Of a stretch of 64,000 nt of DNA, positions 45,901 to 53,733 are shown piece by piece (positions within the stretch are counted from its first letter, which is position 1; the number at the start of each line of letters is the position of its first letter). The position numbers and the translations under genes were made by a program. The stretch is from Verrucomicrobia bacterium IMCC26134 (GTDB lineage Bacteria; Verrucomicrobiota; Verrucomicrobiia; Opitutales; Opitutaceae), in assembly GCA_000972765.1 (NCBI GenBank), contig CP011265.1:310001-374000 (forward strand), written 5' to 3'. Below the pieces are notes generated by a model. It was not told where the DNA came from. It did no database searches and saw only the letters and a list, made by a program, of their open reading frames with translations.

Positions 45901-47497
45901 CGCCGTTCCAGAGCACCCAGGCGGAGAAGCTGAAGGAGGCGCTGTTGGCCACGGAGCCTGGAAGCTGGAGGTAGTTTCCGCCATCCAGCTGGACGGCCTG
46001 GCCGCGGTGGCCGGTGACGTAGGAAGGGACGCCGACGGCGAGGCTGTTGTTGCCGTAGCCGGAATTGTCGATCGCGTCGCCATCCAGCGGGAGTTGTGCG
46101 ATGCCGCGTCCGACGGCGGGTGGCATGGCCTGAACGTAGGCGATGGGGGACGCCTTGTCGCGATAAACGATGCCAGCGGGGGTGAGCGCGCCGGCGTCGT
46201 CGACCATCATGCGGGTGGCGCCGACCCAGTTGTAGATGGAGTAACGCTCGACGAAGGGGGCGCTGTTCATGACGTCGAGGAAGCCGTTGATCTCGGAGGC
46301 GTTGGAGGCGAGGGAGGGGAGTTCGGTGGTGTCGGTCCAGTTGGCGCCGTTGTTGAACTCGGTGACCCAGACGGGGAGTCCGGTGCGGTCGTGGATCGAT
46401 TTGAGCCAGCTGTAGAGTTGGGAGGAGGACCAGTTGCCCTTGTAGAAATGGACGGGCACGTAGTCGACGCGGAGGTTGGCTGCCTTGGCGGCGTCGATGA
46501 AATCGTAGAGCCAGGTGAGGCCGGTGCCGGCGTCGCTGGGGGCGGGGGCTCCGAGGCGGAGACCAGATTTGAGGAGGTTGGGCCACTGGGCGAGGGCGGC
46601 CTCGACGGTCATGTTGGCCTGGTCGACCTTGTCGGGCTCATTGAAGCCAAGCGCGTGGGTGGAGCTCTGTTTGGAGTCGATGTTGGAGTAGGCGTTCCAG
46701 GTGGAGTTGTGCCGCATGGGCACGTATTCGGTGTTGGGGGTGGAGCTGGTGGAGTTGTCCCAGTCGTAGGACCAGAGCGGATCGACGAGGGGCTGGACTG
46801 CGCCGGCCCAGCCTTTTTTCCCCGTCCAGCGCCAGGGGACGACGCGGACGAACGCGGCGGAGTTTTGCAGGCCAATCGGCATGACGCCGATCTGGATATC
46901 GCCGTCCTGGGCGACGAAGACGCGACTGGTGCCGGAGCCGTTGGCGTTCTGGGCGAAGGTGGCGGAGTAGCCGCGTTTCAGTTTAAAGGAGCTGATGGTG
47001 CGGTTCATGGTGCCGAGGGCGGCGGCGGTGTTGTAATAAGTGTATTGACTGAGGTTGACCGAGTTGCCGGTGAAGCACGGGCCGGTGAAGACCTGGAGTG
47101 GCTGGAACGAGGAGGGGTGCGGGATGACGACGGTGCCGACTCCGTATTCGACGACGCGGACATTGGTGCCGGAGACTGCGGAGGCGCCGCTGACTTTGAT
47201 GCGGGCCAGAAAGGTAGACGTCACGGTGGCCGGGCGGATGTTATCCAGGAAAAACCAGGCGTCGGAGGAGTTTAGGTTGATCGTGGCGGAGGGAATGGGG
47301 TCGCCGGTGCCTGTGACGTGCAACTCGGCGCGACCGGTCAGGGTGGCGACGGTGCCGGAAGCCAGACTGGCCACGGTTTGCGAGTCGTCGGTGACGGTCA
47401 GTGTCTGGGCGACCAGGCCGGACACGATGAAAAGCCAGCAGGTCATGCAGATGGCGCGGGCGGCGAAGCGGGTCGTGAAAGAGGGGGCGAAAGGCAT
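42935..47497 (-). CDS. GH128-type beta-1,3-glucanase fused to LamG, Ig-like and beta-strand repeat domains
   Basis: 1,520 residues with a signal peptide (to about residue 31). A beta domain (about 35-170) precedes an Asl1/GH128-like TIM barrel (about 200-430): ALGFNEPDK with acid/base Glu near 287, VDYVPVHFYKGNW and PVWVTEFNN with nucleophile Glu near 380. Known GH128 enzymes cleave beta-1,3-glucan. A LamG domain (about 465-650) is followed by a cadherin-like Ig domain (about 662-755) and a long autotransporter-type strand region (about 760-1370, with SGAGTLALAAAS and GTLTLSGANTYTGAT). It ends with a dockerin-like DPDGDGVANAFEWLSGGDP and the C-terminal module (GFLRLRV). A catalytic domain on a passenger-like stalk is unusual. 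Confidence 0.82.
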   Translation of the reverse strand: MPFAPSFTTRFAARAICMTCWLFIVSGLVAQTLTVTDDSQTVASLASGTVATLTGRAELHVTGTGDPIPSATINLNSSDAWFFLDNIRPATVTSTFLARIKVSGASAVSGTNVRVVEYGVGTVVIPHPSSFQPLQVFTGPCFTGNSVNLSQYTYYNTAAALGTMNRTISSFKLKRGYSATFAQNANGSGTSRVFVAQDGDIQIGVMPIGLQNSAAFVRVVPWRWTGKKGWAGAVQPLVDPLWSYDWDNSTSSTPNTEYVPMRHNSTWNAYSNIDSKQSSTHALGFNEPDKVDQANMTVEAALAQWPNLLKSGLRLGAPAPSDAGTGLTWLYDFIDAAKAANLRVDYVPVHFYKGNWSSSQLYSWLKSIHDRTGLPVWVTEFNNGANWTDTTELPSLASNASEINGFLDVMNSAPFVERYSIYNWVGATRMMVDDAGALTPAGIVYRDKASPIAYVQAMPPAVGRGIAQLPLDGDAIDNSGYGNNSLAVGVPSYVTGHRGQAVQLDGGNYLQLPGSVANSASFSFSAWVLWNGGSDNQRIFDFGNDTTQFIYLCPGSGGKMRFGVRNGSAATATIETSALASGAWHHVAVTMSGTTAKIYLDGVLQVSGTITTPTVSATDYNYIGKSQWPADPLFNGLLDDVRLADSALSATQIAALVTDTPPQFSSTALTGSAATQGQAYSGTVAGSATDTNPGDTVSYAKASGPGWLQVSANGVLSGTPTFNDEGAQEFTLSATDAAGATHFTVLSIQLPTVVLGNGTWTSDSNANWSDTTKWYGAFPANGAGNSANFSAINITADRTVTLNGSRSIGTLSFGDTSGTQNWRLDSASGAVLTLDTGTTTSPSLVVNQNTVTLATPLAGVNGFAKSGAGTLALAAASSLSGTVYIDTNSTTTAEGIVRATHPDALDLVTAIQIRDNNAGSSTLELDGTLGGIITQAALTLSGRNNTVVSLRNIAGDNSITGGLTLNAGGGNYYLQSDAGTLTLGGSLTSLATGSRILTFSGTGNFTLSGPLSNGSATTGISITKNGAGILTLSAANTHTGNTTVTGGSLNLTGSGLLGTGALSLASGTSLNLYTASTLSQTISGSGAIVSHGGITTLSGNFTGFTGNYTLNTGASSTGIASTASVSASARYDIAVGTASFQGIIASVASGTNTFAFGALSGVPGSILRNSLSVTASNTFQVGALNASTDFAGSIGGGGGSIAVTKVGSGTLTLSGANTYTGATTVSAGTLRINGSTAVSTVTVASAATLGGNGTVGGSVNVLAGGSLAPGAGVGTLTVAGNVVLQSGSFTRIELNRTFNTHDTLAVSGTLIYGGTLVVSNLGGTLSAGDTYTLFTSGARSGTFAALTLPTLAAGLEWDTTALTTTGILTIKALVSTYAGWSATYALPQGTSDLASDPDGDGVANAFEWLSGGDPLATNPAAGPALALRTLTDTELTGAITGKHYLTLETRVRKVFTGLTLIPEGATSLDGLSLPAAASDVSPTNTRVDDGDFEIRTFVLKTPVEDSPTGRGFLRLRVTSP

Positions 47498-47672
47498 GGT
47501 CGGCTGACGGAGGCGCTGGTCGAAAAAGGCTCCGCCGAGGGTGAGGCGAAAAAAAGGGGGGGTGCTAATGGCAAAAATGTCTCGTCAACGGTCGGCTTGG
47601 CAAGCGACCCCTCCGCCATTCGGTCGCGACCGCCTGCCTGTGTGTGATTGCCTGTCGAGGTGGCAGCTTGAG

Positions 47673-47687
47673 CGTTTACGTTATACC
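47673..47687 (+). promoter_or_regulatory. Candidate LacI-family operator, copy 5
   Basis: CGTTTACGTTATACC matches the shared core. It lies 176 bp upstream of the GH128 start at 47497. Confidence 0.5.
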
Positions 47688-47711
47688 AAAGGGGTGCCCA
47701 GAGGCACGGGT

Positions 47712-47726
47712 TGTTTACGCTAAACA
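47712..47726 (+). promoter_or_regulatory. Candidate LacI-family operator, copy 6 (palindromic)
   Basis: TGTTTACGCTAAACA is a near-perfect 15-bp palindrome: both half-sites are TGTTTA around a 3-base centre. It lies 175 bp upstream of the GH30 start and is one of two copies that define the dyad symmetry. Confidence 0.65.
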
Positions 47727-47901
47727 GCACCAGTTTAATTTGTGTCTCGCGCCCGAGTAGTCGTCTGCCTCGCAATCCGAAACACGGTATTGTCCGCTGC
47801 CTACCCCTCATCCGAATTCCAAATTCGCCATCGACCCTTCTTGTCCGGGCCATGGTTTTATAGCCTCGTTCAGCCTTCTTACGCCCCCCTAAGTTTAGTT
47901 C

Positions 47902-49413
47902 ATGCCGAATCCTGTCATCACATTAATCGGGTTGTTGATCAGTGTCGTCGGCATCTGCGTCGGAGCTCGTGCGGAAAAACCGGATGTTCTGCCGCCGGTC
48001 ACCAGTAGTGTTAAGATCGACCCGACCGCCACGCAGGGGGTTTGGGTGGGGTGGGGCACGTCGCTGGCTTGGTGGGCCAAGGATTTCGGCCACCGCGATG
48101 ATATCGCCGACTGGCTATTCACCACCGGCACCGTGCAGATCAACGGCAACACCCTCCCGGGTCTCGGCATGACTATTGCCCGCTACAATGCCGGCGCCTG
48201 CAGCTCCGCCGAGATCGACGGACGTCGCATGGTCGTATCCCGATCCATATTGCCGTTCCGCCAGCTCGACACTTTCTGGCTTGATGGACGCGACCGCGAC
48301 CCTGCCTCCGCGAGCTGGGACTGGAGCGCAGACGCCAACCAGCGCGGCATGCTCCAAAAAGCCCGCGACCGCGGCGCCAATCGCTTCGAACTCTTCTTCA
48401 ATTCCCCTCCTTGGTGGATGTGCGTAAACGACAACCCTTCCGGCGGACCCAAGGGTAATGCCGAAAACCTCCGTGCCGATATGCGCGAGTCCTTCGCCTA
48501 CTACATCGCCACCATCGCGCGCCGCGCCGCCGATCACTGGGGGCTCGCCTTCACCTCGGTCGCCACGTTCAACGAGCCTTCCTCCGACTACTGGTTTGCC
48601 AACGGCAAACAGGAGGGCGCTCACTTCTCCCCCCGCTCCCAAGCCGAGATACTGCCTCTCGTCCGTGCCGCCCTTGACCGCCAGGGGCTCGCCACTCTCG
48701 CTCTCAGCGCTTCCGACGAGACGTCTTACGACCATGCAGTGAATGCCTGGCGCATCTATCCGCCCGAGGTGCGCGCAATCGTCGCTCAGGTCAACGTCCA
48801 CGGCTACCAAGGGCTCAACGGCAACCGAGCTGCTCTCCGGGCAGAGGCTGCCATCCGCGACGGCAAACCCATCTGGAACTCCGAGCACGGCGACCGCGAC
48901 GCAGACGGCCTGCACATGGCCCGGGTCCTCCATCACGACATGGCGGTCCTCCGTCCTCTCGCCTGGTGCTACTGGCAGCCCATCGACGGCGGCCTCGGGG
49001 GAAAAGGCGGGAGCGGTTGGGGCTTCATCGACGCCAATATGCTCTCTCCAAAGCTGGGCAAAGTGAACGCCAAGGCGCATGTCTTTGCTCAATACAGCAG
49101 ACACATCCGTCCGGGTATGGTGATTTTGACGACGGGCAGCGAACACGTCACCGCCGCCTACGATGCGAAGGCGCGCAAGCTGGTAGTGGTCGCTTTGAAT
49201 GAAGGCGACTCCGCTCGCGAGATCGCCCTGGATCTCGCGATGCTGCCAAGCGCTGCCGGCCGCGTTTCCCGCTGGTTGACTTCACCCTTCGCGACCGAGC
49301 GCTATGAACGGCTTGCGGACGAGCAGCTGAAGACCACGAAACCTTCGTGGACAATCCCGGCGAAGAGCGTGCTCACGGTTGAGGTCCAAGCATCAGTCCC
49401 TGATTCACGCTGA
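47902..49413 (+). CDS. GH30-family glycosidase, GH30_5-like endo-beta-1,6-galactanase
   Basis: 503 residues with a signal peptide (ends GARA). A (beta/alpha)8 barrel with attached beta domain begins GVWVGWGTSLAWWAKDFG, the typical opening of GH30 beta-1,6-galactanases. The acid/base Glu 225 is in TFNEPSSDYW and the nucleophile Glu 328 in WNSEHGD. Known GH30_5 enzymes cut beta-1,6-galactan side chains of arabinogalactan proteins. The C-terminal beta domain (about 390-500) is present. It heads an operon with a BNR protein and two GH43 enzymes. The subfamily is assigned from motif memory, so 1,6-galactanase specificity is likely but not certain. Confidence 0.85.
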   Translation: MPNPVITLIGLLISVVGICVGARAEKPDVLPPVTSSVKIDPTATQGVWVGWGTSLAWWAKDFGHRDDIADWLFTTGTVQINGNTLPGLGMTIARYNAGACSSAEIDGRRMVVSRSILPFRQLDTFWLDGRDRDPASASWDWSADANQRGMLQKARDRGANRFELFFNSPPWWMCVNDNPSGGPKGNAENLRADMRESFAYYIATIARRAADHWGLAFTSVATFNEPSSDYWFANGKQEGAHFSPRSQAEILPLVRAALDRQGLATLALSASDETSYDHAVNAWRIYPPEVRAIVAQVNVHGYQGLNGNRAALRAEAAIRDGKPIWNSEHGDRDADGLHMARVLHHDMAVLRPLAWCYWQPIDGGLGGKGGSGWGFIDANMLSPKLGKVNAKAHVFAQYSRHIRPGMVILTTGSEHVTAAYDAKARKLVVVALNEGDSAREIALDLAMLPSAAGRVSRWLTSPFATERYERLADEQLKTTKPSWTIPAKSVLTVEVQASVPDSR

Positions 49414-49446
49414 CTCGTTTTCCTGCCGCGCCGCTTTTATTTGACC

Positions 49447-50850
49447 ATGTTTCACTTCATCCGACTTCTCCTTTTCCCGGTTCTTCTTTGCGCAGCGGAG
49501 CCGTCGCCATCCGTCACACAACCGGCGTCCATTCTGGCTGAGTTGCCGGTGGACACGGTCTGGTCGGGGCATCCGGTGACCTTTGCCTTTCTGACCGAGC
49601 GCGGACATCAGTTCATCGCCTACTACGATGCCGAGCGCCGCATCACCGTGGCGGGACGACGGCTCGACGAGACCGGGTGGACGAAGATGCATCCCGAGGG
49701 TGTCGCGCTTCCGAATCGAGACGGTCGTGCGTCAAATATCACGGGTTGGGACAGTCACAATTACCTCGCCCTCGTTCTCGACCGTGACGGTTACCTCCAC
49801 CTTTCGGGTAACATGCACAACGACCCGCTCTGCTATTACCGGTCTAGCCGCCCGTTTGACGTCTCGTCGCTGGAGCGCATTGAGCGCATGACCGGTGCGC
49901 GCGAAAGCAGCGTGACCTACCCCGTGTTTTTTAAAAACGCCGCCGGCGACCTTCTCTTTCGTTACCGCGACGGTTCAAGCGGCAACGGCAGCGACATCTA
50001 CAACCGCTACGACACAGCAACTCGAGCTTGGGCCAACCTGCTCGAAACGCCCTTGCTCGACGGCCAGGGCCAGCGCAACGCCTACGCTATGAGCCCCGTG
50101 CTGGGGCCTGACGGACGTTTCCATCTGGTGTGGATGTGGCGCGAATCGCCGGACTGTTCCTCCAATCACACCCTCTCCTACGCACGCAGCCCCGATATGA
50201 TCCACTGGGAACGTTGTGACGGGACGCCTCTCTCTCTCCCGATCACGCTGAAAACCGGCGAGGTGATTGACGCCGCCCCGGAAAAACAGGGGTTGATCAA
50301 TATGACCTTTAATCTCGGCTTTGATGCCGGAAACCGCCCCGTGGTGGTCTATCATCGTTACGATGCGAAGGGCAAATCGCAGGCCTTCGCAGCCCGGCCT
50401 TCCGCCGACGCCTCCAAGTGGGAAACCAGTCAGCTCAGTGACTGGGATTTCCGCTGGGGCTTCTCCGGTGGAGGCTCGATCATCGCTGAGGTCACGCTCG
50501 GCGCGGCTACAATCCAAACAGACGGGAGCCTGCTCGTCGACTTCTCCACCACGCACGATGTCGGTGCCGGTCGCTGGCGCCTCGATCCGGCCACTCTGCG
50601 CCCCCGAACCACCTTGCCTCCACCCGCGAACGTATTGCCCGCCTCGCTCGCTGCACCCGTATCGGTCACTCCGGGCATAGAGGTGCAGACCGCTGTTTCT
50701 CGAGAAGGAGGCCGCCGCTGGGTGCTGCGCTGGGAGACCCTCCCGCGCAACCGTGATCGCCCTCGCGACAGTGCTCCGCTTCCCACTGCACTGAGCGTCT
50801 ATGAACTGCCAGACGCCGACACCGGCGGTGCCCTGCGCGTGGGCTCTTAA
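49447..50850 (+). CDS. Secreted BNR-4-type beta-propeller protein (polysaccharide lyase candidate)
   Basis: 467 residues from the ATG at 49447, two codons inside a TTG-initiated frame, with a signal peptide ending LCAAEP. The single propeller domain shows the BNR-4 patterns HNYLALVLDRDGYLHLSGNMH, ESSVTYPVFFKNAAGDLLF, RDGSSGNGSDIYNRYD and PVLGPDGRFHLVWMWRES. It is a stand-alone version of the propeller in the gene at 21925. Relatives include lyases that remove rhamnose from glucuronate caps of arabinogalactan (PL27-type) and ulvan lyases. Between a GH30 galactanase and a GH43 galactanase, the arabinogalactan role fits best; catalytic residues were not assigned. Confidence 0.78.
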   Translation: MFHFIRLLLFPVLLCAAEPSPSVTQPASILAELPVDTVWSGHPVTFAFLTERGHQFIAYYDAERRITVAGRRLDETGWTKMHPEGVALPNRDGRASNITGWDSHNYLALVLDRDGYLHLSGNMHNDPLCYYRSSRPFDVSSLERIERMTGARESSVTYPVFFKNAAGDLLFRYRDGSSGNGSDIYNRYDTATRAWANLLETPLLDGQGQRNAYAMSPVLGPDGRFHLVWMWRESPDCSSNHTLSYARSPDMIHWERCDGTPLSLPITLKTGEVIDAAPEKQGLINMTFNLGFDAGNRPVVVYHRYDAKGKSQAFAARPSADASKWETSQLSDWDFRWGFSGGGSIIAEVTLGAATIQTDGSLLVDFSTTHDVGAGRWRLDPATLRPRTTLPPPANVLPASLAAPVSVTPGIEVQTAVSREGGRRWVLRWETLPRNRDRPRDSAPLPTALSVYELPDADTGGALRVGS

Positions 50851-50869
50851 AATCTCGGCCAATCTCGCG

Positions 50870-51895
50870 ATGAAAAGCCACCGGCAGCTGCTTTTATTCA
50901 TCCTTATTGGTCTTGGTCCAATCGCCATACTCCACGCCGACTCAAGCGCGTCACCTCGCACCAGTATCGTTCCTGGTGCGGTCTGGCCCGATGATCGCGG
51001 GCACCACATCCAGGCGCATGGTGGCGGCATCCTGAAACTGGCCGAAACCTACTATTGGTTCGGCGAGGATCGCGGCGGCGAACGGGGCGGTAAAAAAGCC
51101 ATCGAACGCAAGGTGGCCTGCTACGCCTCGAAGGATCTCATAAACTGGGTCTTTCGCCGCCAGGTCATCCGAACGGGTCCGCCCGAGACCGGGTTAGGTG
51201 TTCCCTTCGTTTTAGAACGACCAAAGGTTTTTCACAACGCCCGCACCGGCAGGTTTGTCATGTATGTCCACCTCGATGACAATGCATACAGGCTGGCCCG
51301 CGTCGGCGTCTACGTGAGCGATACTGTCGACGGTGATTACGCCTTCGTGCGCAGCTTTCGCCCCCTCGGCGAGGAGAGCCGCGATATCGGCCAGTTCGTC
51401 GACGACGACGGCTCCGCCTACCTTATTTTCGAGGCCCGGCCGACCAAGGGGTTTTATATCGCTCGGCTCTCCGACGACTATCTCAACGTCGCAGAGAAGG
51501 TCTGCTTTATTCACACACGCCTCGAGGGTGGAGCGCTCGTGAAATACGACGGTCTTTATTACATCATCGGCTCGTGGATGAGCGGTTGGGCTCCAAACAA
51601 CAATCAATACGCCACCGCAAAAACTCTCGCCGGTCCGTGGTCCGAGTTTCACGAGATCGCACCGCCCGAGACCAAAACCTATGGATCGCAATCCACCCTG
51701 ATGCTCAAGGTCGTCGGCTCGAAAAAAACCTCGGTGATCTTCATGGGCGACATCTGGCGTCCCGGCGACCACCAGGACGGTCGCTATCTCTGGATGCCGC
51801 TGGAAATCGGCAACGGCCGTCTCTGGCTCCCGAAACCGCAGGAATGGTCCATCAACGTGCAGACTGGCGAAACACGTATCATCTTGCCCAAATGA
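50870..51895 (+). CDS. GH43 glycosidase, GH43_24-like exo-beta-1,3-galactanase
   Basis: 341 residues from the ATG at 50870, with a signal peptide ending ILHADS. The five-bladed propeller begins WPDDRGHHIQAHGGGILKLAETYYWFGED, whose IQAHGGGI(L) element is characteristic of exo-beta-1,3-galactanases of GH43_24. Later features are ERPKVFHNARTGRFVMYVH and FVDDDGSAYLIFEAR. Some members of this subfamily lack the usual catalytic base and work by a substrate-assisted route; I did not assign the residues. It removes galactose or side-chain-bearing units from the beta-1,3-galactan backbone. Its stop overlaps the next start (ATGA). Confidence 0.85.
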   Translation: MKSHRQLLLFILIGLGPIAILHADSSASPRTSIVPGAVWPDDRGHHIQAHGGGILKLAETYYWFGEDRGGERGGKKAIERKVACYASKDLINWVFRRQVIRTGPPETGLGVPFVLERPKVFHNARTGRFVMYVHLDDNAYRLARVGVYVSDTVDGDYAFVRSFRPLGEESRDIGQFVDDDGSAYLIFEARPTKGFYIARLSDDYLNVAEKVCFIHTRLEGGALVKYDGLYYIIGSWMSGWAPNNNQYATAKTLAGPWSEFHEIAPPETKTYGSQSTLMLKVVGSKKTSVIFMGDIWRPGDHQDGRYLWMPLEIGNGRLWLPKPQEWSINVQTGETRIILPK

Positions 51896-53322
51896 ACCTC
51901 GTTCACGTCGCAGCCATGACTGGTGTTTTTATGCTCGGCGCCCTTACCCGCGATCAGGGGGCGGTCGCAGCCGACGCTCCGCGCCAGGCCGAGCAACCTC
52001 ACGCCGCCAATCCCATTCTTCCCGGCTACTTTGCCGATCCCTCGTTGGTGAGGTATGAAGATAACAACTACATTTACGCCACGCTCGACCCTTGGGGTGA
52101 CGCCACCCTCGGTTGCTGGGAATCGCGCGACTTTGGCAATTGGAACTACCTTGAACTCAACTGGCCGACCAAACGCGCATGCACCAGCCCGACCTCGCAG
52201 AGTTCGAAGGTCTGGGCTCCCTCGGTCGTCCGGGCCGGCGACGGGCGCTTTTTCATGTATGTCTCGGTCGGCAGCGAGGTCTGGGTCGGTGTCGCCGACC
52301 GTCCGGCCGGGCCTTGGCGAAACGCCCTCGGTGACCGCCCGCTCATCCCTTCCAACTACAAACCCGGTTACCACATGATCGACGCCGAGGCCTTCATCGA
52401 CGAGGATGGCCAGGCTTATCTCTATTGGGGGTCGGGTTGGAACTGGACCAACGGTCGTTGCTGGGCGGTCAGGTTGAAGCCTGACATGGTCACCTTCGAT
52501 GGCGAGGTGCACGACGTCACCCCGGCTAACTACTTTGAAGCTCCTTTCCTCTTCAAACACGCGGGACGATACTTTCTCACCTACTCGCGAGGCCGGACCG
52601 ATCAGGACACTTACGAGGTCCGCTATGCCGTCGGCGATTCCCCCTTTGGCCCCTTTGTCGACGCAACCAACAACCCGCTACTCACCACCGAAAAATCCAG
52701 CGACGTCATCTCGCCTGGTCATCACGCGATCTTCATCCGCGAAGACCGCGCCTACCTGCTCTACCATCGGCAAAGCATCCCCTTCGTTCCGACTTTTATC
52801 GGCCGGCAAACCTGCGTCGATGAACTTACCTTTCGTGCCGACGGTCTACTGGAAAAGGTCACGCCCACTCATCATGGCGCAGGCTTTCTCGCCGGTCTTC
52901 GCAACCGTCGGGGAGACTCCCCGAACTTGGCCGATCCTGCGCTCGGCGCCAGCGCCACCGCCTCTGGACAACGCGCGCCCAATGCCGGCCCCGAACGCGC
53001 GCTCGACGATAACTACGCCACCCGCTGGGCCGCTCCGACCGACGCCAAGGGCGGCTGGCTGAAGATCGACCTCGGCGCCATCCGCGACTTCACCCGGCAG
53101 GAGATTCGCTTCGAGTATCCTTGGAGAACTTACTGCTACTCGCTCGAAACCTCGTCTGATGGGGTGAACTGGACCAAGCCAGTCGCCGTTAAAGATGGCC
53201 AAGCTCCGGTCGGATCCCCCGTTGTCATTCGACACCCCGCGCGCGCCCGCTACCTGAAGCTCGTCTTCCCCGAGTCCGGGCGAGGGGCGGATCTCGCGGT
53301 CATCGAATGGGCTGTTTTCTAG
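51892..53322 (+). CDS. GH43-family glycosidase with C-terminal F5/8-type C (CBM32-like) domain
   Basis: 476 residues from the ATG at 51892, overlapping the previous stop by 4 bases; the frame is open further upstream but that part is antisense-like. Signal peptide, then a five-bladed propeller (about 40-330) starting NPILPGYFADPSLVRYEDNNYIYAT, with catalytic-base-type Asp in the FADPS motif, KVWAPSVV, IDAEAFIDEDGQAYLYWG and FEAPFLFKHAGRYFLTYS (acid-type Glu). A discoidin-type domain (about 355-476: ALDDNYATRWAAP, SLETSSDGVNW) probably binds galactose-type sugars. GH43 activities range over arabinofuranosidase, xylosidase and galactosidase; arabinofuranosidase would suit an arabinogalactan. 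Confidence 0.85.
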   Translation: MNLVHVAAMTGVFMLGALTRDQGAVAADAPRQAEQPHAANPILPGYFADPSLVRYEDNNYIYATLDPWGDATLGCWESRDFGNWNYLELNWPTKRACTSPTSQSSKVWAPSVVRAGDGRFFMYVSVGSEVWVGVADRPAGPWRNALGDRPLIPSNYKPGYHMIDAEAFIDEDGQAYLYWGSGWNWTNGRCWAVRLKPDMVTFDGEVHDVTPANYFEAPFLFKHAGRYFLTYSRGRTDQDTYEVRYAVGDSPFGPFVDATNNPLLTTEKSSDVISPGHHAIFIREDRAYLLYHRQSIPFVPTFIGRQTCVDELTFRADGLLEKVTPTHHGAGFLAGLRNRRGDSPNLADPALGASATASGQRAPNAGPERALDDNYATRWAAPTDAKGGWLKIDLGAIRDFTRQEIRFEYPWRTYCYSLETSSDGVNWTKPVAVKDGQAPVGSPVVIRHPARARYLKLVFPESGRGADLAVIEWAVF

Positions 53323-53344
53323 CTGCTACGTTTCCTGCCCCACT

Positions 53345-53713
53345 ATGAAACCACCTCTCCCTTTTATCGCCCTCGCGTTCGCATTGCTTCTATCCGGCTG
53401 CTCGACCTATTCGCATAGACATCCGTCAACGGAGACGTCCATCGAAGCCTCGAAGTCGACCGATTGTCTTATCATTTCGGCCACGTATGGGTCTGGATCG
53501 CACTTCGCCGATGTGACGAATCGCGTGAACGACCTGTTGCGGCAGACAAACACGCATTTCTGGGCGAAGCCGAAATGGCTGGGAGTGGATCCGGCGCCGG
53601 GCTGGAACAAGGCGCTGGTGATCGTTTACGAGCATAAGGGGAGGAGGCGGATTTTCACGACCGGCGAAGGCGGCACGGTCAGCATCGCGCGTCTGCTCAA
53701 AAACAAAGCGTAG
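53345..53713 (+). CDS. Small predicted lipoprotein, last gene of the GH30-GH43 operon
   Basis: 122 residues. The N-terminus is a lipoprotein signal with lipobox LLSGC (Cys 20). The mature part has a single small domain: CLIISATYGSGSHFADVTNRV, FWAKPKWLGVDPAPGWNKAL and VIVYEHKGRRRIFTTGEGG. It resembles the small beta domain (DUF3395-like) sometimes found attached to glycoside hydrolases and J-proteins, where a YGxGxxxxDVT stretch is typical. It lies 22 bp after the GH43-CBM32 gene. Function unknown; a membrane-anchored glycan-handling or accessory role is possible. Confidence 0.7.
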   Translation: MKPPLPFIALAFALLLSGCSTYSHRHPSTETSIEASKSTDCLIISATYGSGSHFADVTNRVNDLLRQTNTHFWAKPKWLGVDPAPGWNKALVIVYEHKGRRRIFTTGEGGTVSIARLLKNKA

Positions 53714-53733
53714 CCTGACAGAACGGCCGACGT

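Larger units (their letters stand above)
47498..47901. other. Divergent control region between GH128 and GH30 operons
   Basis: About 400 bp between divergently transcribed genes, with no coding signal. It contains two operator-like sites only 24 bp apart (47673 and 47712), placed about 175 bp from each start codon, so each probably serves one direction. Confidence 0.55.

Noticed and set aside
42884-47275. A 1,463-codon open frame on the plus strand, antisense to the GH128 gene
   Set aside because: It is Gly/Ala/Glu/Val-rich low-complexity sequence with no motif, arising because the GC-rich minus-strand gene has few A/T bases in the right phase. The minus-strand reading has clear enzyme and domain patterns.
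51574-51891. Extending the second GH43 start upstream into the first GH43 gene
   Set aside because: The upstream part is an out-of-frame shadow of the first GH43. The ATG at 51892 gives a signal peptide and a 4-base overlap typical of coupled genes.
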